From Phycisphaerales bacterium (GTDB lineage Bacteria; Planctomycetota; Phycisphaerae; Phycisphaerales; UBA1924), in the NCBI GenBank assembly GCA_020853815.1, contig JADYYE010000157.1:1-44931 (forward strand): a stretch of 44,931 bases of DNA. The letters are read 5' to 3'. Shown here in pieces: positions 28,939-38,334 of the stretch. Position numbers and translations under genes: made by a program. Position 1 is the first letter of the stretch. Every line of letters starts with the position of its first letter. Below the pieces are notes generated by a model. That model did no database searches. It was given only the letters and a program-made list of their open reading frames with translations, and was not told the DNA's origin.

Positions 28939-31266
28939 ATGAGCACCGAAACACCCACGCGGCCCGAACCCTCGCCAGCATCCCGGGCCATCGCCACCTT
29001 CGGCGTCCCAGCGCTCGCCACCCTCGCGCTCGTCTTCGCGCTTGCGGCCGTCGGTGCCAGCAGCACCGGGGCGAGCAACGCCTTCCTGGCGGTCGCCGAG
29101 ATCCTTCCTCGCGCCGCCTGGCCCGCTCTCGCCATCCTCGCCGCGGCCGCGGGCTACGGCGTGCTGGCCCGCCCGCTCCTGCGCGCCACCGCGCGCGAGG
29201 TCGAGCCGATCTTCGGCCTGTCGATCTTTCTCACCGCCTCCCACGCGCTCGCGTGGCTGGGGCTGTCCGCGGGCCCGTCGCGCCAGCTCGTCGCGCTCCT
29301 GCTCGTGGGCATCGGACTTTGCGTTTTCGTCGCCGATCGCGTCCGCGCGTTGAGGCACCCACCCGAAGCGCCGCCCACGGGCGAGGTCCTGCTCCCGCGC
29401 TGGGTGTCGCTCTCGCTGCGAGCTTCGTTTGTCATCGCGTCGGCCGTGCTGATCGTCGCGGCTCTCTCGCCGCCGGGCTGGCTGTGGTCCAGCGAGTTCG
29501 GGGGTTACGACGCGCTCTCCTACCATCTGCAGCTTCCGCAGGAATGGCTGCGCCAGGGCAAGCTCGCGCCCCTCGACCACAACGTCTATTCCTTCCTGCC
29601 CAGCTACATGGAGTCCGCGTTTCTCCTGATCGCCGCGCTGACCGGTGCGCCCGCCGCCCCCACCGCTTCCTCGCACGCGTTTGGCCTCGCCGCCGGCATC
29701 GCGCAGGGAGCCGTCGCCTGCCAGCTGCTTCACGCGGGGATCGCGGTCTGGTGCGCCCGCGCCCTGACCGCGCTGGCCCGCCGTATCGCGCCCGCGGGCG
29801 CCGCGCTCGCCGGTCCACTGCTCATCTCGATCCCGTGGGTGATCGTCGTGGGCTCGCTGGCCTACAACGAAATGCCCATGCTCCTGCTCATGATCGGCGC
29901 GATCTCATGCGCCGCGGACAACGCCGACGGCTCTCTGAAGCGTGCCGCGCTCTGCGCCTGGCTGGTGGGCATCGCGGTCAGCGTGAAGCCCACCGCGATC
30001 ATGCTCGCCGCCCCCGCTGCGGGGATCACGCTTCTGGCGTTCACGCCATGGAAGCGTTGGCCCGCCGCGTTGCTCGTGGGCGCGATCGTCGGCGCGATCT
30101 CGCTCCTCCCGTGGATGGCCCGCAACTTCAACGCCGCGGGAAATCCGGTCTTCCCGGCGCTCGCCGATTTCTTCACCAGCGCCCATTGGACCCAGGAACA
30201 GCTCGATCGCTTCGCCCGCTCGCACCAGTTCTCCGGCTCCCTCGGGAATCGCCTCGCTCTCACGATCCTCCCCGACCCTTCCGACCCCGCTGGCGCTCGC
30301 CATCGCGGCCTGCTCCATCCTCAATTCGCGCTGCTCTTCCCCGTCGCTCTCGTGGCGCTCACGGCACTGCTCGCCACACTCCGCGGCGCTCTCGCGAAGT
30401 CGAAACGCTGGGCGGTCGTACTCGCCCTCTCGCTGGCCGCCCAGCTCATCGCGTGGCTCTTCTTCACGCACGTCCAGTCACGATTCCTCCTCCCCCTCGT
30501 GCCCGTCGCCGTGCTCGCGATCGTCGTGCTCGCCGATTCGCTCTCACGCGGCCCAAACCGCGACCGCGGCCTGCGCGTTGTCGTCTCCCTCGCCGCGCTC
30601 ATCGCCCTCGGGCACGCCGGCTGGAGCGCGTATCTCTTCACGCAAGAACGCGCCGGCCATCCCAACACCGCCCTGGTCATCGGCGCCGGAGCATTCACCG
30701 GCGAATCTCTCCGCAATCAACTCCCCAACCTGCCGCAGACCGAGCGCGAGCAAGTCCTGGACCAGATCCCGCCCGAAGCCTTCATCAACCTCACGCTCCC
30801 CCACGACGCCCGCCTCTGGCTCCTGGGCGACGCCACGCCGTTCTATCTCGGCGGCAACGTCGACTACAACACGACCTACGACGCCTCGCCCCTCACCGCC
30901 GCTATCGATCGTTACGGAAGCGACGCCACCGGCTGGGCCCGCTACCTCCGAGCCCAGAGAATCGACTACGTCCTCATCAACTTCGGCGAGCTCGACCGCC
31001 TCGTACGCAGTGGCTTCGCCGAGCCGAGCGTCACGCGCGAAAACGCCAACAAGCTCGTCGTATCCTGGGGCTCGATTATCCACGCCTGGCCCGAGCAGGG
31101 ACGCGCGCTCTACAAGCTGCGCGTGCCACCACCGCCACCGCCCAGCGAACTCCCGCCGGACGAACCTCCTCCCAGCACGCTCGCGCCCTCCGACGCCGCC
31201 GCGCCGAACACCCTCGAGACTCCCTCAAACGCCACGCGCACGTCCGATCGAGGCGCCACGCCGTGA
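28939..31266 (+). CDS. GT-C-type membrane glycosyltransferase (ArnT/PMT-like)
   Basis: 775 residues with at least eleven hydrophobic segments. The first large loop holds the acceptor/donor site motif in GYDALSYHLQLPQEWLRQGK followed by HNVYSFLPSYME, the pattern of polyprenyl-phosphate-dependent GT-C enzymes (the acidic 'D' in YDALSYH would be catalytic). A soluble C-terminal region (about 570-740) precedes a Pro/Thr/Ser-rich tail with PPPPPPSELPPDEPPP. It would transfer a sugar from a lipid-linked donor to an acceptor outside the membrane. No Shine-Dalgarno is seen. The stop overlaps the start of the next gene (GTGA), so the two are translationally coupled, and the next one is flippase-like: a donor-and-transferase pair. 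Confidence 0.82.
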   Translation: MSTETPTRPEPSPASRAIATFGVPALATLALVFALAAVGASSTGASNAFLAVAEILPRAAWPALAILAAAAGYGVLARPLLRATAREVEPIFGLSIFLTASHALAWLGLSAGPSRQLVALLLVGIGLCVFVADRVRALRHPPEAPPTGEVLLPRWVSLSLRASFVIASAVLIVAALSPPGWLWSSEFGGYDALSYHLQLPQEWLRQGKLAPLDHNVYSFLPSYMESAFLLIAALTGAPAAPTASSHAFGLAAGIAQGAVACQLLHAGIAVWCARALTALARRIAPAGAALAGPLLISIPWVIVVGSLAYNEMPMLLLMIGAISCAADNADGSLKRAALCAWLVGIAVSVKPTAIMLAAPAAGITLLAFTPWKRWPAALLVGAIVGAISLLPWMARNFNAAGNPVFPALADFFTSAHWTQEQLDRFARSHQFSGSLGNRLALTILPDPSDPAGARHRGLLHPQFALLFPVALVALTALLATLRGALAKSKRWAVVLALSLAAQLIAWLFFTHVQSRFLLPLVPVAVLAIVVLADSLSRGPNRDRGLRVVVSLAALIALGHAGWSAYLFTQERAGHPNTALVIGAGAFTGESLRNQLPNLPQTEREQVLDQIPPEAFINLTLPHDARLWLLGDATPFYLGGNVDYNTTYDASPLTAAIDRYGSDATGWARYLRAQRIDYVLINFGELDRLVRSGFAEPSVTRENANKLVVSWGSIIHAWPEQGRALYKLRVPPPPPPSELPPDEPPPSTLAPSDAAAPNTLETPSNATRTSDRGATP

Positions 31267-32375
31267 GTCTCCTACCGAACCGTCGCGGCCCGCTCTCCAT
31301 CATCCTGCAGCTCGCGGGATTCGCCGCCGGTCTCGCCATGCTCGCGTGGTGCGTGCGTGAAGCCCTGCGACCCGAGAACCGTGACAAGCTCGAACGGCTC
31401 GGCGACGCCTCGCCCACCCAGCTCGCCGGCCTCATCGCGCTTTCCCTCGCGTCGCTCGCCGTCAACGCCCTCTCGTTCCGCTCGCTCCTCTCCCCCGTCC
31501 ATCGCTTGAAAGTCCCGGACATCCTCGCCATCAACTCCCTCTGCACCTGGCTCAACTATCTCCCTTTCAAGCTCGGCGCCATCACCCGCGTGCTCATCCA
31601 CAACCGCCGCGACGCCGTCCCCGTCTTCACCATCGGCGCGTGGTTCGTCGCCCTCGCCCTCGTCATGCTCAGCGTCTGCGGCCCGCTCATCGCGGTCTCT
31701 CTCCTCCGCCCCACCGTCGACACAATCTGGATCACGCTCTCGCCCCTCGGCGTGCTCGTCGCGGCCGCGGCGCTGCACCTGCTCGCGCGGTTCGCCTCGG
31801 GGGACGCCGGACGCTCCCGCGCCACCCGCCTCTTCTCCATGCTCACGCTCGGCCTCTCCGCGCGACCCTTCGCGCAGACGCCCGTGCGCCACGCGATCGC
31901 GGGCGCCGACATGCTCGCCTCGCCCCATGCTTTCTCCGCCACGCTCGCATGGCGCGTCATCGACCTCTCCCTCCAAGCCGCCCGTTTCATGCTCGCGGCC
32001 TCGGTCATCGGACACTCGCTCTCCGCCGATCGCGCGCTCCTGGCCGCCCTGGCCTTCTTCCTCATCGGCGTCTTCAGCCCCGCCGGGATGTTGGGCACGC
32101 GCGAGGGCGGCACCGCGTGGCTCCTCCCGCTCGTGGCTTCTTCGGGCGAGGACACGTCCTGGTTCGCCGCCGCCGTGCTCATCGTCGGCGCGTCAGAACT
32201 CATCACCAACACCGCGTGCGCCGCGCTGGGCCTGATCTATCTACGCCCCGATCGCCTGCTCCGCTCTCAGCGCTCGCCGCACGCGTCTCCGCTCCCAGAA
32301 AATCAGCCAAGTTCCACACCCCTACCATCGCCCGATGAAGCTCGCCCTGGCCCAGATCAATCCGACCATCGGTGA
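31263..32375 (+). CDS. Flippase-like (lysylphosphatidylglycerol synthetase membrane-region/UPF0104-type) protein
   Basis: 370 residues from GTG at 31263, whose GTGA overlaps the previous stop. Seven or eight membrane helices, with LAINSLCTWLNYLPFKLGAITR near helix 3 and ALAFFLIGVFSPAGMLGTREGG near helix 6; these two (N.....lP...G...R and sPaG.lG.rEg) are the family hallmarks. Related proteins include the membrane part of MprF and proteins next to glycosyltransferases, where a lipid-carrier flip or regulatory role is suspected. The final 41 bases overlap the start of nadE in another frame. An unusual C-terminal tail rich in Ser/Pro covers that overlap. Confidence 0.83.
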   Translation: MSLLPNRRGPLSIILQLAGFAAGLAMLAWCVREALRPENRDKLERLGDASPTQLAGLIALSLASLAVNALSFRSLLSPVHRLKVPDILAINSLCTWLNYLPFKLGAITRVLIHNRRDAVPVFTIGAWFVALALVMLSVCGPLIAVSLLRPTVDTIWITLSPLGVLVAAAALHLLARFASGDAGRSRATRLFSMLTLGLSARPFAQTPVRHAIAGADMLASPHAFSATLAWRVIDLSLQAARFMLAASVIGHSLSADRALLAALAFFLIGVFSPAGMLGTREGGTAWLLPLVASSGEDTSWFAAAVLIVGASELITNTACAALGLIYLRPDRLLRSQRSPHASPLPENQPSSTPLPSPDEARPGPDQSDHR

Positions 32376-34083
32376 CATCAAAGGCAACGCGGCCCTCGTG
32401 CTCGACGCCGCCCTCAAGTGCCAGAACGCAGATCTCCTCGTCTGCCCCGAGCTCTGCCTCACCGGCTATCCGCCCAAAGACTTGCTGATGCACGAGGGCT
32501 TTCTCGACGAGGCCCTCGCCCAAGCCAAGTCCCTCGCGGAATCACTCGCACGCCAACTCCCGCAGGAGTTCGCGGCCGTCGTCGGCTTGCCGCTTTCGTG
32601 CGACTCGGGCCCGGGCATCACCAACTCGCTCGTGGTTCTCCGCGCGGGCGCGATCATCGCCCGCTATGACAAACGCCTCCTCCCCACCTACGACGTCTTC
32701 GACGAAGACCGCTATTTCGTGCCCGGCTCGCGCGCCTGCGTGGTCGACGTCGGCCCCGCGGGCCGCACCTCCCGCGTCGGCCTCTCCATCTGCGAGGACC
32801 TCTGGCGCGGCGAGGACGCCGGCTTTTCCTCCCGCTACCTCGACGCGCCCGATCCCGTCGCCGACCTCATCCGCTCCGGCGCCCGCGTCATCATCAACCC
32901 CTCCGCCAGCCCGTTCGTGCTCGGAAAATCCGCGCGCCACCGCGACATCCTCCGCCGCCACGCGACCAACCATCGCGTCCACGTCGCGAGCGTCAACCAG
33001 GTCGGCGGCAATGACGACCTCGTCTTCGACGGGCACTCCTGCGTCATCGACCCCGCCGGCTCGCTCGTCGCCGCCGCGCGGGGGTTCGAGAGCGAACTGC
33101 TCGTCATCGACCTCGATACCTGTGCCGCACCAACCGCATCGCCCTCAACACATGCCATGCCCGTCACCGATCCCGCCCTCGGCGCTCCAGAAGAACTCGC
33201 CTTCCACGCGCTCCGTCGCGGCGTCGCGGATTACTGCAGGAAAACAGGCTTCAAGTCCGTGCTCCTGGGTCTCTCGGGCGGCATCGATTCCGCCCTGACC
33301 GCCTGCATCGCATCCGCCGCCCTCGGGCCCGCCAACGTGCTTGGCGTCGGCCTGCCCGGCCCCTTCTCCTCCGACCACTCCGTCGAGGACGCACGCCGAC
33401 TCGCCGCCAATCTCGGCGTTCGCTTCGAGATCGTCCAGATCAACTCCGCGTTCGAGGCCATGCGCCCACCGCTCGATCACGCCTTCCGTGCCATCAACCA
33501 GCCCTCGCTCGGCGCGTCCCTCCCCGATCTGGCCGAAGAAAATCTCCAATCGCGCCTGCGCGGCGTGGTCCTCATGGCCCTCTCCAACCGCTCCGGCTCC
33601 CTCGTCCTCACCACCGGCAACAAATCAGAACTGGCCGTCGGCTACTGCACCCTCTACGGCGACATGAACGGCGGTTTGGCCGTCCTCTCCGATGTCTCCA
33701 AGCAGCTCGTCTACCGTCTCTCACGCTTCATCAATGACAACTTCGCAAAGCTCGGCTTCACCACCCCGCCGATCCCCGAGCGTTCAATCACCAAACCACC
33801 CTCGGCCGAGCTTCGCCCCGACCAGACCGACCAGGACTCGCTCCCGCCCTACGACGTTCTCGACGAGATCATCGATCGGTATGTGGAGCGCCGCCAGCAC
33901 CCCGCCCGCATCGTCCGCGAGGCCGGCTTCGACGCCGCCCTCGTCGATCGCGTCACCCGCATGATCGACCTCGCCGAGTACAAGCGCACCCAGGCCGCCA
34001 CGGGCCTGAAGATCACGAGCGTCGCGTTCGGCCCGGGCCGGCGCGTCCCCATCGCCCAGCGCTGGCGCCCCTCGGCCCGATAA
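32335..34083 (+). CDS. nadE: Glutamine-dependent NAD+ synthetase
   Basis: 582 residues with two domains. N-terminal nitrilase-type glutaminase (1-260): Glu in LLVCPELCLTGYPPKDLL, Lys in YDKRLLPTYDVFDEDRYF, and nucleophile Cys in VGLSICEDLWRGED. C-terminal synthetase (about 280-570): P-loop LLGLSGGIDSALTAC, then LSNRSGSLVLTTGNKSELAVGY and LYGDMNGGLAVLSDVSK, all diagnostic. It amidates nicotinic acid adenine dinucleotide with glutamine-derived ammonia. The length is right for the single-chain type. The start lies inside the end of the flippase gene, so it is probably read from the same transcript, though its role is unrelated. Confidence 0.96.
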   Translation: MKLALAQINPTIGDIKGNAALVLDAALKCQNADLLVCPELCLTGYPPKDLLMHEGFLDEALAQAKSLAESLARQLPQEFAAVVGLPLSCDSGPGITNSLVVLRAGAIIARYDKRLLPTYDVFDEDRYFVPGSRACVVDVGPAGRTSRVGLSICEDLWRGEDAGFSSRYLDAPDPVADLIRSGARVIINPSASPFVLGKSARHRDILRRHATNHRVHVASVNQVGGNDDLVFDGHSCVIDPAGSLVAAARGFESELLVIDLDTCAAPTASPSTHAMPVTDPALGAPEELAFHALRRGVADYCRKTGFKSVLLGLSGGIDSALTACIASAALGPANVLGVGLPGPFSSDHSVEDARRLAANLGVRFEIVQINSAFEAMRPPLDHAFRAINQPSLGASLPDLAEENLQSRLRGVVLMALSNRSGSLVLTTGNKSELAVGYCTLYGDMNGGLAVLSDVSKQLVYRLSRFINDNFAKLGFTTPPIPERSITKPPSAELRPDQTDQDSLPPYDVLDEIIDRYVERRQHPARIVREAGFDAALVDRVTRMIDLAEYKRTQAATGLKITSVAFGPGRRVPIAQRWRPSAR

Positions 34084-34350
34084 GCCGCCGATCAGGCTCC
34101 GTCCGCCCTCGCCCCGGGCACGAATCGCCCACAACTTCGCGGTTCCGCCCCGCAATACCGCTTGATCCGACCCGTTGGGCTCGGCAGACTGATGAAGTCC
34201 ATCGCGCCGGGCTTCCGCCGCCCGCGCGAAGGGAGAGGGAGCCCGTGTCTTTGTGAAACGTGCGCGCGTGGCGCGATCGCCGCGCTCGCAATGCCGCGGT
34301 GTTCGCGGCGTGGTTGCCTCTCTCGCCCGGTCCATCACAGGAGAGACACC

Positions 34351-34998
34351 ATGCACCGTTCCGCTGTCCTCGCGTTCGCCGCCTCGGCCCTTGTCACCTC
34401 GATCGCAAGCGCCACCATCACCGGCGTCGCCGGCGACGTGCAATTGATCGCCGCCCCCGCCGACGCCCGCCTCAACGTGCTCACCAGTTCCGATTGGGTC
34501 CGCACCTGGAACGAGTCGCAGAACCTCACGCTCAGCGCCGGCCTGATCGTCGACGCCACCAGCCCCGGCCTGTACGACCAGGAAGCCGACCTCGGCACCT
34601 TCGAGATCGGCGCGGGCGCCGCGATCTCCAGCCATTACGTCCACTTCGATTCGCCCGGAAGCACCGCCGCCGCCGCCACCGGCGCCATTCGCTTCGCCGA
34701 CAACATCATCGCCGTGGTCTGCCGCGGCGACAACGGGCAGAACCTCACCGGCCGCCTCGATCGCTCCGACTACCTCGGCGCGTCCACGATCTATCCCGAC
34801 AAGGTCGAAAGCCGCGGCCTGGAGTTCTCCTCCGACTGGTTCCGCATCTCCGCCGACCGCAAGTGGATCGAGTTCCACTTCGCCATCGAAGCCCCGGGCG
34901 ACTACATGCGCGTCATCACCGAGGTTCCCGCGCCGGGCTCGGCCGCCCTCGCCGGCATCGCCGCGCTCGCGGGCCTCGCCCGTCGCCGCCGCGCCTGA
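34351..34998 (+). CDS. Exported protein with PEP-CTERM-like sorting signal
   Basis: 215 residues from ATG at 34351, with AGGAG seven bases upstream. Signal peptide (VLAFAASALVTSIASA), a beta-rich middle (TITGVAGDVQLIAAPADARL, DLGTFEIGAGAAISSHYVHF) and a C-terminal tripartite tail: VPAPGSAALAGIAALAGLA then RRRRA. That is Pro-containing motif, hydrophobic helix, basic end, as in PEP-CTERM proteins sorted by exosortase; 'PAP' replaces 'PEP', a common variant in this group. No catalytic motif. Function unknown; a surface or matrix protein is expected. Preceded by a 267-base spacer after nadE without clear features. Confidence 0.85.
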   Translation: MHRSAVLAFAASALVTSIASATITGVAGDVQLIAAPADARLNVLTSSDWVRTWNESQNLTLSAGLIVDATSPGLYDQEADLGTFEIGAGAAISSHYVHFDSPGSTAAAATGAIRFADNIIAVVCRGDNGQNLTGRLDRSDYLGASTIYPDKVESRGLEFSSDWFRISADRKWIEFHFAIEAPGDYMRVITEVPAPGSAALAGIAALAGLARRRRA

Positions 34999-35036
34999 TC
35001 CGCTCGACCTTCACGCTCCCGATCACTCAACACAAC

Positions 35037-35059
35037 GCCCCGGGTTCTGCGCCCGGGGC
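35037..35059 (+). terminator. Likely terminator of the PEP-CTERM-like gene
   Basis: Perfect eight-pair stem GCCCCGGG/CCCGGGGC with a seven-base loop, 39 bases past the stop. The following bases are TATTCATTC, only partly T-rich. Confidence 0.5.
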
Positions 35060-35247
35060 TATTCATTCGTGCGTCGAAGCAGGCCATCGCCACGCCGTCT
35101 CCTCGTCTCTTCCGTCAGTCGCCCGACCGTCGGGGAGGGCGATACGTCGCGCTTCCCAAGAGCGTGCAACGACCACGGCGTCATCGTCGCTCCATGACCT
35201 CGCTCGGCGACCAAAGCCCGCTTCGTACTGCCCGCGATTTGCCCATT

Positions 35248-35344
35248 GGAACCTCTGAACAATTCGAGTTCAGCCGCGAGGTCCGCCTCCAGTGGGCTGA
35301 AAAACCGCCTCGGAGAGGCGGGCCACCAAGTACTCAGAGGTTCC
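35248..35344 (+). mobile_element. 97-bp MITE-like element, copy C
   Basis: Same 97-bp length and perfect 11-bp terminal inverted repeats; differs from copy A at four positions. Flanked on both sides by CATT (candidate 4-bp target duplication). It lies about 70 bases upstream of the ychF start, so it may sit in or near that promoter. Its right flank (CCCTTTGGCCATTTGGGCG) is again tandem-repeat-like. Confidence 0.9.
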
Positions 35345-35415
35345 CATTCGCCCTTTGGCCATTTGGGCGCTTCTCTCCCTCCTACCATGTTCCCCCTACC
35401 TCCAGGAGCCTCTCG

Positions 35416-36519
<1,104 letters not shown>

Positions 36520-36684
36520 ACACCAAGGCCCCGACGAGCCCGACGCGCGAGCAAGGGCCATGCGCCGCGGCGCGATGAATCGCTACGCTCCGGGAATCCT
36601 TCGGCTGGCCACATTGAGACGCTGACAGGCAGTGACGCGGTACAGGCAAAGGGTCGATTCGATAACGGTCTCTTCTGGGATACC

Positions 36685-36701
36685 CCCACGCTCCGCGTGG
36701 G
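36685..36701. terminator. Hairpin between convergent ychF and the ABC permease gene
   Basis: Stem CCCACGC/GCGTGGG with loop TCC. It may serve as a two-way terminator, though neither strand has a strong T-run, or it may be another dispersed TCC-loop hairpin. The remainder of the 260-base spacer shows nothing else. Confidence 0.3.
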
Positions 36702-36780
36702 CTCCCTCCCGGTCTCCACGCGCACGATCCGAAGGGAATCGGAATCAGACCACGCACCCACGGATGCGCGGACGCCGAGA

Positions 36781-38334
36781 TTACATCCGGCGCCGAGCGG
36801 CGAGGGAGGCGATGGCGGCCAGGGCGAGGGCGGCGAGGGTGATCGACGCGCCGGCGATGCAGAGTTCCTCGTCGCGGGCGTAGTGGAGGAGAGCCAGCAC
36901 GCGCCGCGGAAGGAGGTCGCCGGGCGGCATGAGGATGACGGCGGCCTCGATCTCGTGGAGCGAGAGGGCGGCGGCGAGGGCGGCGGAGGCGATGAGCCAG
37001 CCGAGTTCGGGGCGGAGGGCGGCGGCGAGCCAGCCCCGGCCGTGGTCGGCGCCGTCGAGCAGGCGCATGGCGCGGGCGTCGCGCGGCTCGGCGCGGGCGA
37101 TGAGCGCGCCCATCGCGGCGGAGAGCCCGGCGAAACGGGCAAGGTGCGCGATCGCCAGGAGCGCCAGGTCGGTCGTGCCGCTGGTGGACAAACGGCCCCA
37201 GGTCTGGGCGAGGGAGGAGCCCACGAGCACGCCGGGCGTGAGCGCACTGATGAGCAGAAGGCGCGTGGAGAGCGAGGCGAGCGTTCGCGCGGCGGGCGAA
37301 TCGGATGCGGCGGCGCGCCAGACGATGAGCGTGATGCAGGCCGACGCGAGCGCGACGATGAGTGAGAGGGCGGCGCTGGTCGTAAAGGCGTCGGAGGCCG
37401 AGCGGAAGAAGGTGGTGATCGAGGCCGCACGCTGGATGTTGGTGAGAAAGAGGGCGAGCGGGGCGAGGACGGCGAGGGCCAGCAGGAGTATCGCGGCAAG
37501 GCGGCCGAAGGGCGCGGGGCGTGGCGTGACCTGGGGCGGCGGAGTGTCGGGCGTGAAGAGACGCCCCGAAAGAAGCCAGCCGGCGGCGATCGCGATCACC
37601 AGCAGCGGCGACGCGGCGCCCCAGACGCGCCAGGCCTGGTCGGGCCCGGCGAGGTCCAGGGCCTGCCAGATATTGATGGAATAGGTGCGCACCTGCGCGA
37701 GGTGCAGAGGCAGATTCGAGCCGAGGGTGAGCAGCGCGACGATGATCGCGGCGAGCGCGAAGGGGCGGAGCGTGATACGGGCCAGCGAACGGGCGCGGGC
37801 GAGGCGCGAGGTTGATTCGAGGGTGAGGAGGTCGAGGGTGGCGTCATCGATGCGGCGTGCGGCGGGCGCGAGGACCAGGAGCGCGATGGGCGTGGACCAG
37901 AGGATGACGCCGAGAATGGCGAGTGATTGGCCGACGATGAAGGGGAGGGAAGGCAGGCCGCGTTGCACGAGTTGCTCGATGAACGTGCCGAGCGCGGTGC
38001 CCGGCGCGCGGAGGAGTCCCCAGCCGGCGTAGGCGAGATACGAGGGCATGGCCAGGGGGATGAGGGACCAGTGAAGGATGGGGCGGGCGCGGCAGAAGAA
38101 CGCGACGGGCCAGGCCAGGAGCGAGGAAAACAGGCCCACGAAGAGCGCGATGGCGATGGTGCGCGAGAGTGTCTCGGCGTCGATGATGGTGGGGAGTGAC
38201 GAGGCGTGCGGGCCGGGATCGCGGACGAGGCCGGAAAGGCCGAGCCAGAGCGAGCGAGCGAGCGGGAAGGCAATGAAGGCGATGGTGAGGAGGAAGAGGA
38301 AGGCGGGCGCGATGGGAGGGCGGCGTGTTTTCAC
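36781..38334 (-). CDS. ABC transporter permease, two-module (iron/thiamine-type)
   Basis: 517 residues from GTG at 38334; GTGA overlaps the stop of the upstream gene, so I prefer it to the ATG at 38352. Twelve or so membrane helices in two similar halves. Each half has a cytoplasmic coupling loop of the EAA type: LESTSRLARARSLARITLRP in the first, LDGADHGRGWLAAALRPELG in the second. This double-length build is that of FbpB/SfuB/ThiP permeases for ferric ion or thiamine. No ATPase or binding-protein gene is nearby, so it must share partners encoded elsewhere. It is the third gene of the dxr operon, an odd companion. Confidence 0.83.
   Translation of the reverse strand: MKTRRPPIAPAFLFLLTIAFIAFPLARSLWLGLSGLVRDPGPHASSLPTIIDAETLSRTIAIALFVGLFSSLLAWPVAFFCRARPILHWSLIPLAMPSYLAYAGWGLLRAPGTALGTFIEQLVQRGLPSLPFIVGQSLAILGVILWSTPIALLVLAPAARRIDDATLDLLTLESTSRLARARSLARITLRPFALAAIIVALLTLGSNLPLHLAQVRTYSINIWQALDLAGPDQAWRVWGAASPLLVIAIAAGWLLSGRLFTPDTPPPQVTPRPAPFGRLAAILLLALAVLAPLALFLTNIQRAASITTFFRSASDAFTTSAALSLIVALASACITLIVWRAAASDSPAARTLASLSTRLLLISALTPGVLVGSSLAQTWGRLSTSGTTDLALLAIAHLARFAGLSAAMGALIARAEPRDARAMRLLDGADHGRGWLAAALRPELGWLIASAALAAALSLHEIEAAVILMPPGDLLPRRVLALLHYARDEELCIAGASITLAALALAAIASLAARRRM

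Noticed and set aside
29253..31262. Plus-strand open frame upstream of the flippase gene
   Set aside because: Out-of-frame shadow of the GT-C glycosyltransferase; only the part from 31263 on is real.
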